NCBI GenBank assembly: GCA_963627995.1
Contig: CAVGCV010000012.1
Span: 1 to 64,000, forward strand
Reading direction: 5' to 3'
DNA from: UBA3839 sp963627995
GTDB taxonomy: Bacteria; Bacteroidota; Bacteroidia; Bacteroidales; Bacteroidaceae
Length of the DNA stretch: 64,000 bases
A program made the position numbers and the translations under genes. Within the stretch, counting starts at the first letter, position 1. Each line of letters opens with the position of its first letter. Positions 14,839-23,464 of this stretch are shown here, piece after piece. Below the pieces are notes generated by a model, which searched no databases, was not told the origin of the DNA, and saw only the letters and a program-made list of their open reading frames with translations.

Positions 14839-15957
14839 TTAGTTCTCCAAACGCCCGTGGCGGTAAGTTCCTTTGCGGACGACGGTGCCGTTTCGGTCTT
14901 TCTCCACGAATTTCCCGTCCTTCAAGTCGTTCGCGTATTGCCCTTCGAAACGCATTCCGTCGGGAGTTTCTTCTATTCCCCGTCCGTTCTTCATGCCATT
15001 CTTGAAGCGTCCGCGGAATTTTGTTCCGTCCTTCATGCGCAGCACGCCCTCGCCGTCCATCTCGCCGTTCAGCCACTCGCCGTCATAGGTGTCGCCCGCG
15101 CCCGACGTGTACTTCCCGCGTCCGTTCTGCTTGTCGTCCGCCCAATAGCCCTCGTATTTGGAGCCGTCGGGCCAGGTGTACGTGCCGAAGCCTGACATCA
15201 GCCCGTTCTTGAACTGGCCGACGTACTTGCGCTTGTTGGCATAGATGAAGATTCCTTGCCCGGTGCGCTCCCCATTAAAGTAGTCGCCTTCGTAGCGGTC
15301 GCCATTTTTGAAGGTATAGATGCCGCGTCCCTCCATGTGGTTGTTTTTCCATCCGCCTTCGTAGCGGTCGCCGTTGGCGTGGTTATAAATGCCGTGGCCA
15401 TTGCGCTGGTCGTACATCCACTCTCCGTAGTAGGAATTGCCGTCGCGCCAATCGAACAGCCCCTTCCCGTGCTTTCGGTCTTCCTTCCACTCGCCCTGGT
15501 AGAACACGCCGTTCGCCCAGGTGTAAGTGCCCTCGCCCTCGCGCTTGTCCTCCACCCAGTCGCCGACGTATTTGTCGCCGTTGTAGTAGAACATCGTTCC
15601 CTTTCCCTGCTGCACGTCTTTGTACCACAGGCCTTCGTACTTGTTGTTGTTGGCGAAATAGTACGTGCCGCGACCGTGCTGGCTGTCCTGAAACCAATCG
15701 CCGTCGTACTTTTCTCCGTCGGCAAAAGTATAGACGCCATGCCCGTGGCGTTTGCCCTTCACATATTCTCCTTCGTAGCTGTCGCCGTCTTGATAGGTGG
15801 TCTTGCCTTTGCCGTTGGGCTTTCCCCCAACAAGTTCGCCGTAGTATGTTCCATTTTCCTTTGCAAAGACATAAGTTCCAATTACCATCCGTTGCGCGGC
15901 AGCATTTCCCGAGAGAGCCAATGCCAGCGCGAACGACCATATATATTTACCTTTCAT
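14839..15957 (-). CDS. Exported MORN-repeat protein, 14 repeats
   Basis: A 372-residue protein with a signal peptide (MKGKYIWSFALALALSGNAAAQ) followed by 14 tandem MORN repeats of exactly 23 residues each, of the form YxGxW.xxxxxGxGxYxxxxGxx. The repeats run from about residue 38 to 357, with no other domain. MORN repeats in bacteria bind membranes or act as scaffolds; this one is predicted to be periplasmic or surface-exposed. It has its own promoter (15986-16017) and starts a minus run, 119 bp before the YhcH-like gene. The ATG at 15957 is supported by the signal peptide. Repeat number may vary between strains. Confidence 0.9.
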   Translation of the reverse strand: MKGKYIWSFALALALSGNAAAQRMVIGTYVFAKENGTYYGELVGGKPNGKGKTTYQDGDSYEGEYVKGKRHGHGVYTFADGEKYDGDWFQDSQHGRGTYYFANNNKYEGLWYKDVQQGKGTMFYYNGDKYVGDWVEDKREGEGTYTWANGVFYQGEWKEDRKHGKGLFDWRDGNSYYGEWMYDQRNGHGIYNHANGDRYEGGWKNNHMEGRGIYTFKNGDRYEGDYFNGERTGQGIFIYANKRKYVGQFKNGLMSGFGTYTWPDGSKYEGYWADDKQNGRGKYTSGAGDTYDGEWLNGEMDGEGVLRMKDGTKFRGRFKNGMKNGRGIEETPDGMRFEGQYANDLKDGKFVEKDRNGTVVRKGTYRHGRLEN

Positions 15958-15985
15958 GCGTTTCTTACCTTGGCTGATAGTTGCA

Positions 15986-16017
15986 CAAAAGTATGCAGAA
16001 ATATTTATTTAGCCAAG
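15986..16017 (-). promoter_or_regulatory. Promoter of the MORN-repeat gene
   Basis: On the minus strand TACTTTTG (15986-15993) matches the -7 consensus. CTTG at 16014-16017, 20 bases upstream, is a weak -33. The start codon is at 15957. Confidence 0.7.
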
Positions 16018-16169
16018 TTGTTTAAGTTTTTTTGTGACTAATCGGCCATGAGTTGCCACCAAAAACAGGATGGCATTTGTCCGCCACACAGCAGCGGCAA
16101 CGGCCGTGTCCATGTTTTTTGGGTCGGCACCGCAGGCTTGCCTCTCGTCCCGGCCTTGAAAAAATGGCA

Positions 16170-16330
16170 GGAAAGTCCGCGGTGAAAAACGGTGCGGAGA
16201 AAATTTCTTCGCTCCGCAGACGAAAAATGTTTTGTCTGCGGAGGAAAACACTTTTCTCTGCGGACGTTTTCCAGCCCATCCGCAGTGTTTTTTTCACCGC
16301 AGAGCGAAGCATTTCGCTCTGCGGTGAAAA
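16170..16330. repeat. 22-bp periodic repeat array F (CTGCGG-type core)
   Basis: Units beginning 16192 (GTGCGGA), 16214 (CCGCAGA), 16236 (CTGCGGA), 16258 (CTGCGGA) and 16280 (CCGCAGT) are spaced exactly 22 bp, with A/T-rich remainders. Cores alternate between CTGCGG and its complement. The right end forms a perfect 18-bp hairpin: 16291-16308 pairs with 16313-16330 around GCAT. The divergent gap 15958-16588 otherwise holds the MORN promoter, the lon -7 element and unassigned GC-rich sequence (16030-16165 and 16350-16500). Confidence 0.75.
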
Positions 16331-16549
16331 TGTTTCTTTGCAAGCAGAAACAACGTTTTTCCCATCTTCACGAACCACTGGAGCCCGAGATGCCGCTTCA
16401 CCCCATTTGGGCGGGCAGGTGCTTCTGATTCCATCCGCCCACCCGCGCCCAGCCCAACGCTCTGCCAGCCAATTCCTGACGGCCATTCTTCCGCGCCACG
16501 AAATGTCGTTAATATTCCTTTAGCAAGCCGCAAGTTCGATTATATTTCG

Positions 16550-16557
16550 TACCTTTG
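16550..16557 (+). promoter_or_regulatory. -7 element of lon
   Basis: TACCTTTG matches TAnnTTTG and lies 31 bases before the lon ATG. No clear -33 TTTG is seen and no CIRCE-like inverted repeat overlaps it. Confidence 0.6.
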
Positions 16558-16588
16558 CACTCGTTTCCAAACTTTTGACGAAATCAAA

Positions 16589-19069
16589 ATGAAAGAATTT
16601 TCCTTGGAAGAGGTGATTGGCGGTATTGCAGAACGCACTGTGTCCGTCATTGCGAACTTCGACAAAACCGACCTGGAGCACCAAGAGCCCTTGGTCACGG
16701 CGGACGACGAAATTCCCATCCTTCCATTACGAAATATGATGTTGTTCCCCGGAACGCTCCTCCCTGTGTCCATCGGACGGGAATCGGCTCAAGTGCTGCT
16801 TGAAGAAGCAAGCAACAAGAAGCTGATTATCGGTGTGTTCGGACAAAAGGAAGAGGATGTTGAGCATCCGTCCCAACGACAGTTGTACAAGACGGGCGTT
16901 GTGGGGCGTGTGGTAAAGCTCCTGAAACTGCCCGACGGTTCGCAGACGGCGTTTCTTCAAGGGTTCAACCGCGTCCGCTTGGTCGAGGCGCATGACGGGG
17001 GACGTTTTTTGGTGGGCCACGTGGAGGCCTACGCCGAAGTCTTTCCTGCCGACGGAGACAAGGCGTTTCGCGCCACCATCGAGGCCTGCAAAGACATCGC
17101 GGACAAGTTCATGGGCAAGGGCGAGGGGTTCCACCTCGACTCGTCGTTCTCATTAAAAGACAAGGCAAGCCGAATCTTCTTCATCAATTTCCTGTGTGCA
17201 AGCCTCCCCGTCCCCAATTCCGAGCACGTGCTGCTGCTGGAGCAGACGAACCTGCACGACAGGGCCGTGAAACTGCTCGGGCTGCTGAACAGGGAGTTGC
17301 AATTTGCCATGTTGAAGGCCAACATACAAATGCAGACGCACGAGGACTTGAGCAGACAACAGCGCGAGTACTTTCTCAGAAAGGAAATAGAAAACATCAA
17401 GGACGAGCTCGGCGAGCATACCGACGACGACATTGAACGCCTCAGAGCACGGGCTGAGAAGAAAAAATGGAGTAAGGCCGTACAGGCAAAGTTCAACAAG
17501 GAATTGGAGAAGCTGGACCACCAAAGTCCACAAAGCCCAGAATACAGCGTCCAGTATGACTATTTGGACACCTTGTTGAACTTGCCCTGGAACGAATGCA
17601 CCAAGGACTCGCTCAATGTGGACAGCGCGGAGCGCATCCTCAATAAAGACCACTACGGGATGGAGACCGTGAAAGAACGCATATTGGAGCATCTCGCCGT
17701 TCTCAAACTGCGCGGCGACCTGAAAAGCCCCATACTCTGCCTGTACGGCCCTCCCGGAGTGGGCAAGACTTCATTGGGGAAGAGCATCGCGAGAGCCATG
17801 AAGCGCAAGTATGTTCGAGTGTCGCTGGGAGGTCTGCACGACGAGGCTGAAATCCGAGGACACCGGCGCACCTACATTGGCGCCATGCCCGGACGGATTG
17901 TGAAAGGACTGCTGGACGCGGGCAGTTCGAACCCCGTCTTTATTCTTGACGAAATCGACAAGGTGGGGCAGACGCCAGGTCACGGCGATCCCGCGTCGGC
18001 GTTACTTGAGGTGCTTGACCCCGAGCAGAACGGAGCTTTTCACGACAACTACATCGACATCGACTACGACATGTCGAACGTGCTGTTCATCGCCACAGCT
18101 AACAATACTGGGACGATTCCACCAGCACTGCTCGACCGAATGGAACTGATTGAGGTAAGCGGCTACCTGACAGAGGAGAAGATAGAAATCGCACGACGGC
18201 ATCTCATTCCCAAGCAAATAGAAAACGTGGGGCTGCCCAAGCAGACGCTGTCATTCTCAAAGGCAGCCATCGAGAAAATCATCGAAGACTACACGCGCGA
18301 ATCAGGTGTCCGCACGTTGGACAAGCAAATTGGGAAAGTCGTGCGCAAAACGGCCCTGAAACTCATGCGGGAGACAGACACGCCACAAGCCGCAACGGGA
18401 AAAGAAACGTCGAGGCTCACGCTGAAGCCTTCCGACATCCCCACCTACTTGGGCACGGAGCTGTTCAGCCGCGACAAATACCAAGACAACAGTTATGCTG
18501 GCGTCGTGACGGGGCTGGCGTGGACTGCGGTCGGAGGCGAAATCCTGTTTGTGGAAACATCCTTGAGCCGTGGAAAGACTGGAAAGCTGACGCTTACGGG
18601 CAACCTGGGCGACGTGATGAAAGAGTCGGCCATGCTGGCCTTGGAATATGTGAAGGCGCATACCGAATGGCTGGGAATCGCAGACAGCATCTTCGAAAAT
18701 TGGAACATCCACATCCATGTGCCGGAGGGCGCAGTGCCCAAAGACGGGCCGTCGGCAGGTGTGACCATCACCACCTCCATCGTCTCGGCACTCACCCAGC
18801 GCAAGGTTCGCAAGAGCCTGGCGATGACCGGGGAAATCACGCTGCGCGGGAAGGTTCTTCCTGTTGGCGGCATCAAGGAGAAGATTCTCGCAGCCAAGCG
18901 CGCCAATATCACCGACATTCTTCTGTGTAAAGACAACGAAAAGAACATCAAAGAGATACCGGAAATCTACGTGAAAGGACTGGCGTTCCATTATGTGGAC
19001 GATATCAAGGAAGTCATTCAGTTTGCCCTTTTGGATGAAAAAGTGCAGAACCCGATGACATTCAACTAA
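16589..19069 (+). CDS. lon: ATP-dependent endopeptidase Lon
   Basis: An 826-residue LonA protease that unfolds and degrades damaged and regulatory proteins in the cytoplasm. Order: N-terminal substrate-recognition domain (about 46-250), helical linker, AAA+ module with Walker A GPPGVGKTS (from 387) and Walker B VFILDEIDKV, then the protease domain. The catalytic dyad is Ser722 in PKDGPSAGVTI and Lys765 in GGIKEKILAAKR, 43 residues apart as in other LonA enzymes. Full length. It has its own -7 element and is followed after 5 nt by tgt, so the two may be co-transcribed. Confidence 0.97.
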   Translation: MKEFSLEEVIGGIAERTVSVIANFDKTDLEHQEPLVTADDEIPILPLRNMMLFPGTLLPVSIGRESAQVLLEEASNKKLIIGVFGQKEEDVEHPSQRQLYKTGVVGRVVKLLKLPDGSQTAFLQGFNRVRLVEAHDGGRFLVGHVEAYAEVFPADGDKAFRATIEACKDIADKFMGKGEGFHLDSSFSLKDKASRIFFINFLCASLPVPNSEHVLLLEQTNLHDRAVKLLGLLNRELQFAMLKANIQMQTHEDLSRQQREYFLRKEIENIKDELGEHTDDDIERLRARAEKKKWSKAVQAKFNKELEKLDHQSPQSPEYSVQYDYLDTLLNLPWNECTKDSLNVDSAERILNKDHYGMETVKERILEHLAVLKLRGDLKSPILCLYGPPGVGKTSLGKSIARAMKRKYVRVSLGGLHDEAEIRGHRRTYIGAMPGRIVKGLLDAGSSNPVFILDEIDKVGQTPGHGDPASALLEVLDPEQNGAFHDNYIDIDYDMSNVLFIATANNTGTIPPALLDRMELIEVSGYLTEEKIEIARRHLIPKQIENVGLPKQTLSFSKAAIEKIIEDYTRESGVRTLDKQIGKVVRKTALKLMRETDTPQAATGKETSRLTLKPSDIPTYLGTELFSRDKYQDNSYAGVVTGLAWTAVGGEILFVETSLSRGKTGKLTLTGNLGDVMKESAMLALEYVKAHTEWLGIADSIFENWNIHIHVPEGAVPKDGPSAGVTITTSIVSALTQRKVRKSLAMTGEITLRGKVLPVGGIKEKILAAKRANITDILLCKDNEKNIKEIPEIYVKGLAFHYVDDIKEVIQFALLDEKVQNPMTFN

Positions 19070-19074
19070 AGCAG

Positions 19075-20205
19075 ATGCAATTTCAAGTCGTCACAACGGA
19101 CTCTAAGTGCAACGCCCGTGCAGGGGTGCTGGCTACTGGTCACGGGCAGATTGAAACTCCCATATTCATGCCTGTCGGGACACAAGGCAGCGTGAAGGGG
19201 GTGCATACGCGCGAGCTGACCAACGACATCAAGGCGCAAATCATCTTGGGGAACACCTATCATTTGTACCTGCGCCCAGGCATCGACATCATTGAAGCTG
19301 CGGGAGGACTGCACCGGTTCAACGGTTTTGACCGTCCAATGCTAACTGACAGCGGTGGATTCCAAGTGTTCTCTTTAGCTGGAATCCGCAAGTTAAGAAA
19401 AGACGGGGTGGAATTTCGGTCGCACATCGACGGCTCAAAACATTTCTTCACACCTGAGAAAGTCATCGATGTGGAGCGAAGCATCGGAGCGGACATCATG
19501 ATGGCTTTCGATGAATGCCCTCCAGGCACATCGACCCATGACTACGCCCTGAAATCACTGGAGCTTACGGAGAGTTGGCTTGACAGGTGCATCCAGCGAT
19601 TCCGCGAGACGCAGCCAAAATATGGGTACGAGCAGAGCTTGTTCCCCATAGTGCAGGGCTGCACTTACAGGGACTTGCGTGTCCGTGCAGCAGAAAACGT
19701 GGCGAGCAAAGGCATGGACGGAAACGCCATCGGCGGTTTGGCCGTTGGCGAACCAACGGATGTCATGTATGAAATGATTGAAGTGGTGAACGCCATCCTA
19801 CCCAAAGACAAGCCGCGCTATCTCATGGGCGTGGGTACTCCTCGCAATCTGCTTGAAGGCATTGAGCGCGGCGTAGACATGTTCGACTGTGTGATGCCGA
19901 CCCGCAATGGGCGGAACGCCATGATTTTCACTTGGGACGGAACCATCAACCTCCGCAACAAGAGATGGGCGACTGACTTCACGCCGCTCGACCCCAGCGG
20001 GACATCCTTTGTTGACTGCTGCTACACGCGCGCCTATGTACACCACCTGTTCAAGGCCCAGGAGCTGCTTGCCATGCAAATTGCCTCCATCCACAACCTT
20101 GCGTTCTATTTGAACTTGGTAGCAGAAGCTCGCAAGCACGTCATCGCCGGAGATTTCGTCCGCTGGAAAGCCTGCACAATTGAAAATCTCGAAAGGAGAG
20201 TATGA
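19075..20205 (+). CDS. tgt: tRNA-guanine transglycosylase
   Basis: A 376-residue enzyme that exchanges guanine-34 of Asp/Asn/His/Tyr tRNAs for the queuosine precursor preQ1. Catalytic residues are Asp92 in TDSGGFQVFS and the nucleophile Asp271 in FDCVMPTRNGR. The C-terminal zinc site is unusual: where bacterial enzymes have CxCxxC before the YxRAY motif, this protein reads GTSFVDCCYTRAY, so the three Cys are not in the normal positions. The nearby His in IHNLAFY is kept. The next gene starts inside its stop codon (ATGA at 20202-20205). Confidence 0.95.
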   Translation: MQFQVVTTDSKCNARAGVLATGHGQIETPIFMPVGTQGSVKGVHTRELTNDIKAQIILGNTYHLYLRPGIDIIEAAGGLHRFNGFDRPMLTDSGGFQVFSLAGIRKLRKDGVEFRSHIDGSKHFFTPEKVIDVERSIGADIMMAFDECPPGTSTHDYALKSLELTESWLDRCIQRFRETQPKYGYEQSLFPIVQGCTYRDLRVRAAENVASKGMDGNAIGGLAVGEPTDVMYEMIEVVNAILPKDKPRYLMGVGTPRNLLEGIERGVDMFDCVMPTRNGRNAMIFTWDGTINLRNKRWATDFTPLDPSGTSFVDCCYTRAYVHHLFKAQELLAMQIASIHNLAFYLNLVAEARKHVIAGDFVRWKACTIENLERRV

Positions 20206-21461
20206 CGGCAGTCGAGGACACAAAGACAAGTACAAGCCTGCAAGCGAAAGAAGAAGACACTCGTCGCGAGAAAAAAAATCGAAAGTGGTTTCATCCGTCG
20301 CTGAAAGGAAGCGGACAGCACAAGCATTCATTCTCGTGGGGAAAATTTCGCGAGAAGACGGCGTCTCTTTCACCTTTCTCCAAACTCGACACTTACCTCA
20401 TTAGCAAGTTTCTCGGCACATACTTTTTCTCCATCATCCTGATTATCTCTATTGCCGTTGTGTTCGACATCAACGAGAACATCGACAAGTTCCTGTCGCG
20501 CAATGCCTCCATCCATGACATTTTCATAGACTATTACCTCAATTTCATCCCCTACTATTCCAACCTGTTCAGCCAACTCTTTGTATTCATCTCTGTCATC
20601 TTCTTCACGACAAAACTCGCCGAAAACTCAGAGATTATCGCCATGATGTCCACAGGTATGAGTTTCGGACGGATTGTCCGCCCCTATATGGTCGCCGCCA
20701 CTATCATCTGCATCCTGTCCCTATTCTTAGGCTCTTACATCATACCGCAAGGCAATGTAAAGAGAGTGAAATTCGAGAACACCTACAAGCGTAGAAATGT
20801 GCCGACTTATGCGACAAACGTCCTGCTCGAAGTAGACACGGGAGTCATCGCCTATATCGGACGCTACGAAAACTCCCTGAAAACAGGTTACGAATTCACC
20901 CTTGATAAATTTGAGAACAAGAAACTCGTCAGCCATCTGCAAGCGATGTCCATCCAATACGACTCCCTGTCCGAAGCACCCTACCATTGGATTCTTAGCA
21001 GCTACCAACTACGCAAGTTCCAAGGAATGCGGGAACTAATCAGCAACGGCTACCGCAAAGACACCGTCATCAAAATGGAGCCGCAGGACTTCCTCATCAC
21101 CAACGGGCAGCAGGAAACAATGACAACGCCGGAACTCAGTTCTTACATCAGTCGTCAGAAACAACGAGGCTTTGCCAACATCAAGGAGTTCGAGGTAGAA
21201 TATTGGAAGCGCGGCTCATCGGCCTTTGCGACATTCATCCTCACCATCATCGGCGTTTCCATCTCCGCCCGCAAGCGAAAGAACGGAATGGGCATTGCAC
21301 TGGGAATAGGCCTGGCGCTCACCCTCGCCTACATTCTTTTCCAAACCATCTCGTCCACGTTCGCCATCAATGCAAACATGCATCCGGCCCTGGCGGCATG
21401 GCTGCCCAACATTGTATTCGCCTTCATTGCCTTTTATTTCTACAAGAAAGCCCCAAGATAA
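20202..21461 (+). CDS. LptF/LptG family permease
   Basis: A 419-residue inner-membrane protein of the YjgP/YjgQ family, part of the LptB2FG transporter that extracts lipopolysaccharide from the inner membrane. Membrane segments lie at about 68-92 (FLGTYFFSIILIISIAVVFD), 117-140 and 155-178, then a periplasmic beta-jellyroll (about 185-335), then three C-terminal segments. Homologues usually start close to the LDTYLISKFLG motif; here about 60 charged residues precede it. The ATGA overlap with tgt and a strong GAAAGGAG site before 20202 support this start. Whether it is F or G cannot be told. LptC and an LptD-like gene are elsewhere in the window. Confidence 0.88.
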   Translation: MTAVEDTKTSTSLQAKEEDTRREKKNRKWFHPSLKGSGQHKHSFSWGKFREKTASLSPFSKLDTYLISKFLGTYFFSIILIISIAVVFDINENIDKFLSRNASIHDIFIDYYLNFIPYYSNLFSQLFVFISVIFFTTKLAENSEIIAMMSTGMSFGRIVRPYMVAATIICILSLFLGSYIIPQGNVKRVKFENTYKRRNVPTYATNVLLEVDTGVIAYIGRYENSLKTGYEFTLDKFENKKLVSHLQAMSIQYDSLSEAPYHWILSSYQLRKFQGMRELISNGYRKDTVIKMEPQDFLITNGQQETMTTPELSSYISRQKQRGFANIKEFEVEYWKRGSSAFATFILTIIGVSISARKRKNGMGIALGIGLALTLAYILFQTISSTFAINANMHPALAAWLPNIVFAFIAFYFYKKAPR

Positions 21462-21492
21462 ATATTTGTTCAACCCTAAACGACAAGAAATT

Positions 21493-22785
21493 GTGTTTTT
21501 CGACGAATTTCCATTAGACGACGTTGTGCTCGACGCGCTCGACTCCATGAACTTCACGGAGTGCACGCCCATACAAGAGAAGACCATCATGCCCCTCCTC
21601 GAGGGGCGCGACCTCATAGGCGTGGCGCAAACGGGAACAGGAAAAACCGCAGCCTATTTGCTGCCCATCCTCAACGAGCTCAACACGGGTCAGTACCCAC
21701 AAGACTCCATCAATTGCATCATCATGTCCCCAACGCGCGAACTGGCACAACAAATAGACCAGCAGGTGGAGGGATTCTCCTACTTCATGCCCGTGTCGAG
21801 CGTGGCCGTATATGGCGGCAACGACGGCATCCGCTACGAGCAAGAGCGCAAAGGGCTGACCTTGGGCGCAGACATCATCATCGCAACCCCTGGACGCTTC
21901 ATCAGCCACCTGAACACGGGCCACGTCGATTTGTCGCGCGTCAGTTTCTTTGTCTTGGACGAGGCCGACCGGATGCTGGACATGGGATTCTACGACGACA
22001 TCCTGAAAATCGTAAGCTACCTCCCCAAGGAAAGACAAACAATCATGTTCTCCGCCACCATGCCCGAGAACATACGGACTTTGGCCAACACCATACTCAA
22101 CAACCCCGTGGAGGTGAAGATTGCCGTTTCCAAACCCGCAGACAAAATCAAGCAAGAGGCCATCTTTTGCAACGACGGAGCCAAAGACCACGTGATAAAG
22201 AAAGTTCTGGCAGAAAACCAACTCGACCGAGTGATTCTCTTCGTTTCTAAAAAATCGAAAGTCAAGGAACTGGCACATACGCTGAAACTCGACGGGCTGA
22301 AGACCGGCGCAATGCACTCCGACCTGACGCAGAAGGAACGCGACGAAATCATGTATGAGTTCCGGAATCGCCGCATCAACCTCCTGATTGCGACAGACAT
22401 CGTCAGCCGGGGAATCGACATCGACGACATCCAGATGGTCATCAACTACGACGTTCCGCGCGACCCGGAGGACTACGTACACCGCGTCGGCCGCACGGCA
22501 CGCGCCAACCGGGACGGACAGGCCGTGACGCTCGTCTCGCCAAGGGACATCCCTTACCTGCGGCGCATCGAGCAACTCATCGGCAAAGAACTGAACAAGT
22601 CCAGCCACTCCAAGGCAGGAGAGAAAGACCGCCAAAGCGGAAACTCAGCGAACGCGCAAAAGAAGAAGAAAAGACATGCACCTAACAATCGACATCGGAA
22701 ACACGACAACCAAGGTGGCCCTGTTCCCTCCGAACGAAGACCGCGACGCGAGAGCAACGACCCCGGTCGCGTTCCAAAAAATTGA
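21493..22785 (+). CDS. DEAD-box ATP-dependent RNA helicase
   Basis: A 430-residue RhlE-like helicase that unwinds RNA duplexes. Motifs: Q motif FTECTPIQEK, Walker A AQTGTGKT, Ib TPGR, DEAD in FVLDEADRML, SAT in MFSATMPE, and the C-terminal HRVGRTAR. The tail (about 365-430) is Lys/Arg/Asn/Ser-rich and probably binds RNA. No ATG lies near the conserved start; I take the GTG at 21493, giving a product beginning MFFDEFPLDDVVL. The last 110 bases overlap the start of coaX in another frame, so the basic tail shares coding DNA with the pantothenate kinase N-terminus. Confidence 0.9.
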   Translation: MFFDEFPLDDVVLDALDSMNFTECTPIQEKTIMPLLEGRDLIGVAQTGTGKTAAYLLPILNELNTGQYPQDSINCIIMSPTRELAQQIDQQVEGFSYFMPVSSVAVYGGNDGIRYEQERKGLTLGADIIIATPGRFISHLNTGHVDLSRVSFFVLDEADRMLDMGFYDDILKIVSYLPKERQTIMFSATMPENIRTLANTILNNPVEVKIAVSKPADKIKQEAIFCNDGAKDHVIKKVLAENQLDRVILFVSKKSKVKELAHTLKLDGLKTGAMHSDLTQKERDEIMYEFRNRRINLLIATDIVSRGIDIDDIQMVINYDVPRDPEDYVHRVGRTARANRDGQAVTLVSPRDIPYLRRIEQLIGKELNKSSHSKAGEKDRQSGNSANAQKKKKRHAPNNRHRKHDNQGGPVPSERRPRRESNDPGRVPKN

Positions 22786-23464
22786 CGGACACGACATCGC
22801 GCACCTCCGCGACTTCATCCGGCCATTCCGTCCGCAAAGCAGCATCGTGTCGTCCACGATTCGCCTAACCCCGCAACTGCGCAGCGACATCGAATCGTTG
22901 GGCACGCGCTCGACTTGCTACCTCGACCACAACACGCCCATCCCCATTCGGAACCGCTACTCAACGCCCGAAACACTCGGGGCCGACCGCCTGGCTGCCG
23001 CCATCGGCGCGTACTTCGAATGCCAGCACATCAGGGGAAGCCACAAGCCGACGCTGGTCGTCGACATGGGCACCGCCATCACCTACGACTTCATCACTGA
23101 AGGCGGAGAATACATCGGGGGAAACATCTCCCCCGGGGTTGAGATGCGACTCCGCGCCTTGCACGAATTTACGTCGCAACTCCCCCTCGTCGCAAAAGAC
23201 GGGCCGCACCCCCCTATCGGCCTATCAACGGAAACGGCCATCCGCTGCGGCGTGCTGGACGGCGTGAAGCACGAAGTGCAGGGCTACATACGCCAGCACC
23301 TCGCCCGGCAGCCACAGCTTCTGGTGTTTTTAACGGGCGGAGACAACATAGATTTTGAGGAACAAGTAAAAAAATGTACTTTTGCGGACAACTTGCTTGT
23401 TTCCAAAGGGCTTAACAACATCCTGCAGCACATCGCACGCTGCACACAACACAAAGACCAATGA
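22676..23464 (+). CDS. coaX: Type III pantothenate kinase
   Basis: A 262-residue CoaX enzyme performing the first step of coenzyme A synthesis, ATP-dependent phosphorylation of pantothenate. It belongs to the ASKHA fold: the phosphate-1 loop is IDIGNTTTKVALF (5-17), the central motif PETLGADRLAAAIGAYF (about 102-118), and DMGTAITYDFIT carries the second catalytic Asp. Length matches the family. The ATG at 22676 lies 110 bases inside the helicase gene, and the stop overlaps the next gene by four bases (ATGA at 23461). Confidence 0.93.
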   Translation: MHLTIDIGNTTTKVALFPPNEDRDARATTPVAFQKIDGHDIAHLRDFIRPFRPQSSIVSSTIRLTPQLRSDIESLGTRSTCYLDHNTPIPIRNRYSTPETLGADRLAAAIGAYFECQHIRGSHKPTLVVDMGTAITYDFITEGGEYIGGNISPGVEMRLRALHEFTSQLPLVAKDGPHPPIGLSTETAIRCGVLDGVKHEVQGYIRQHLARQPQLLVFLTGGDNIDFEEQVKKCTFADNLLVSKGLNNILQHIARCTQHKDQ

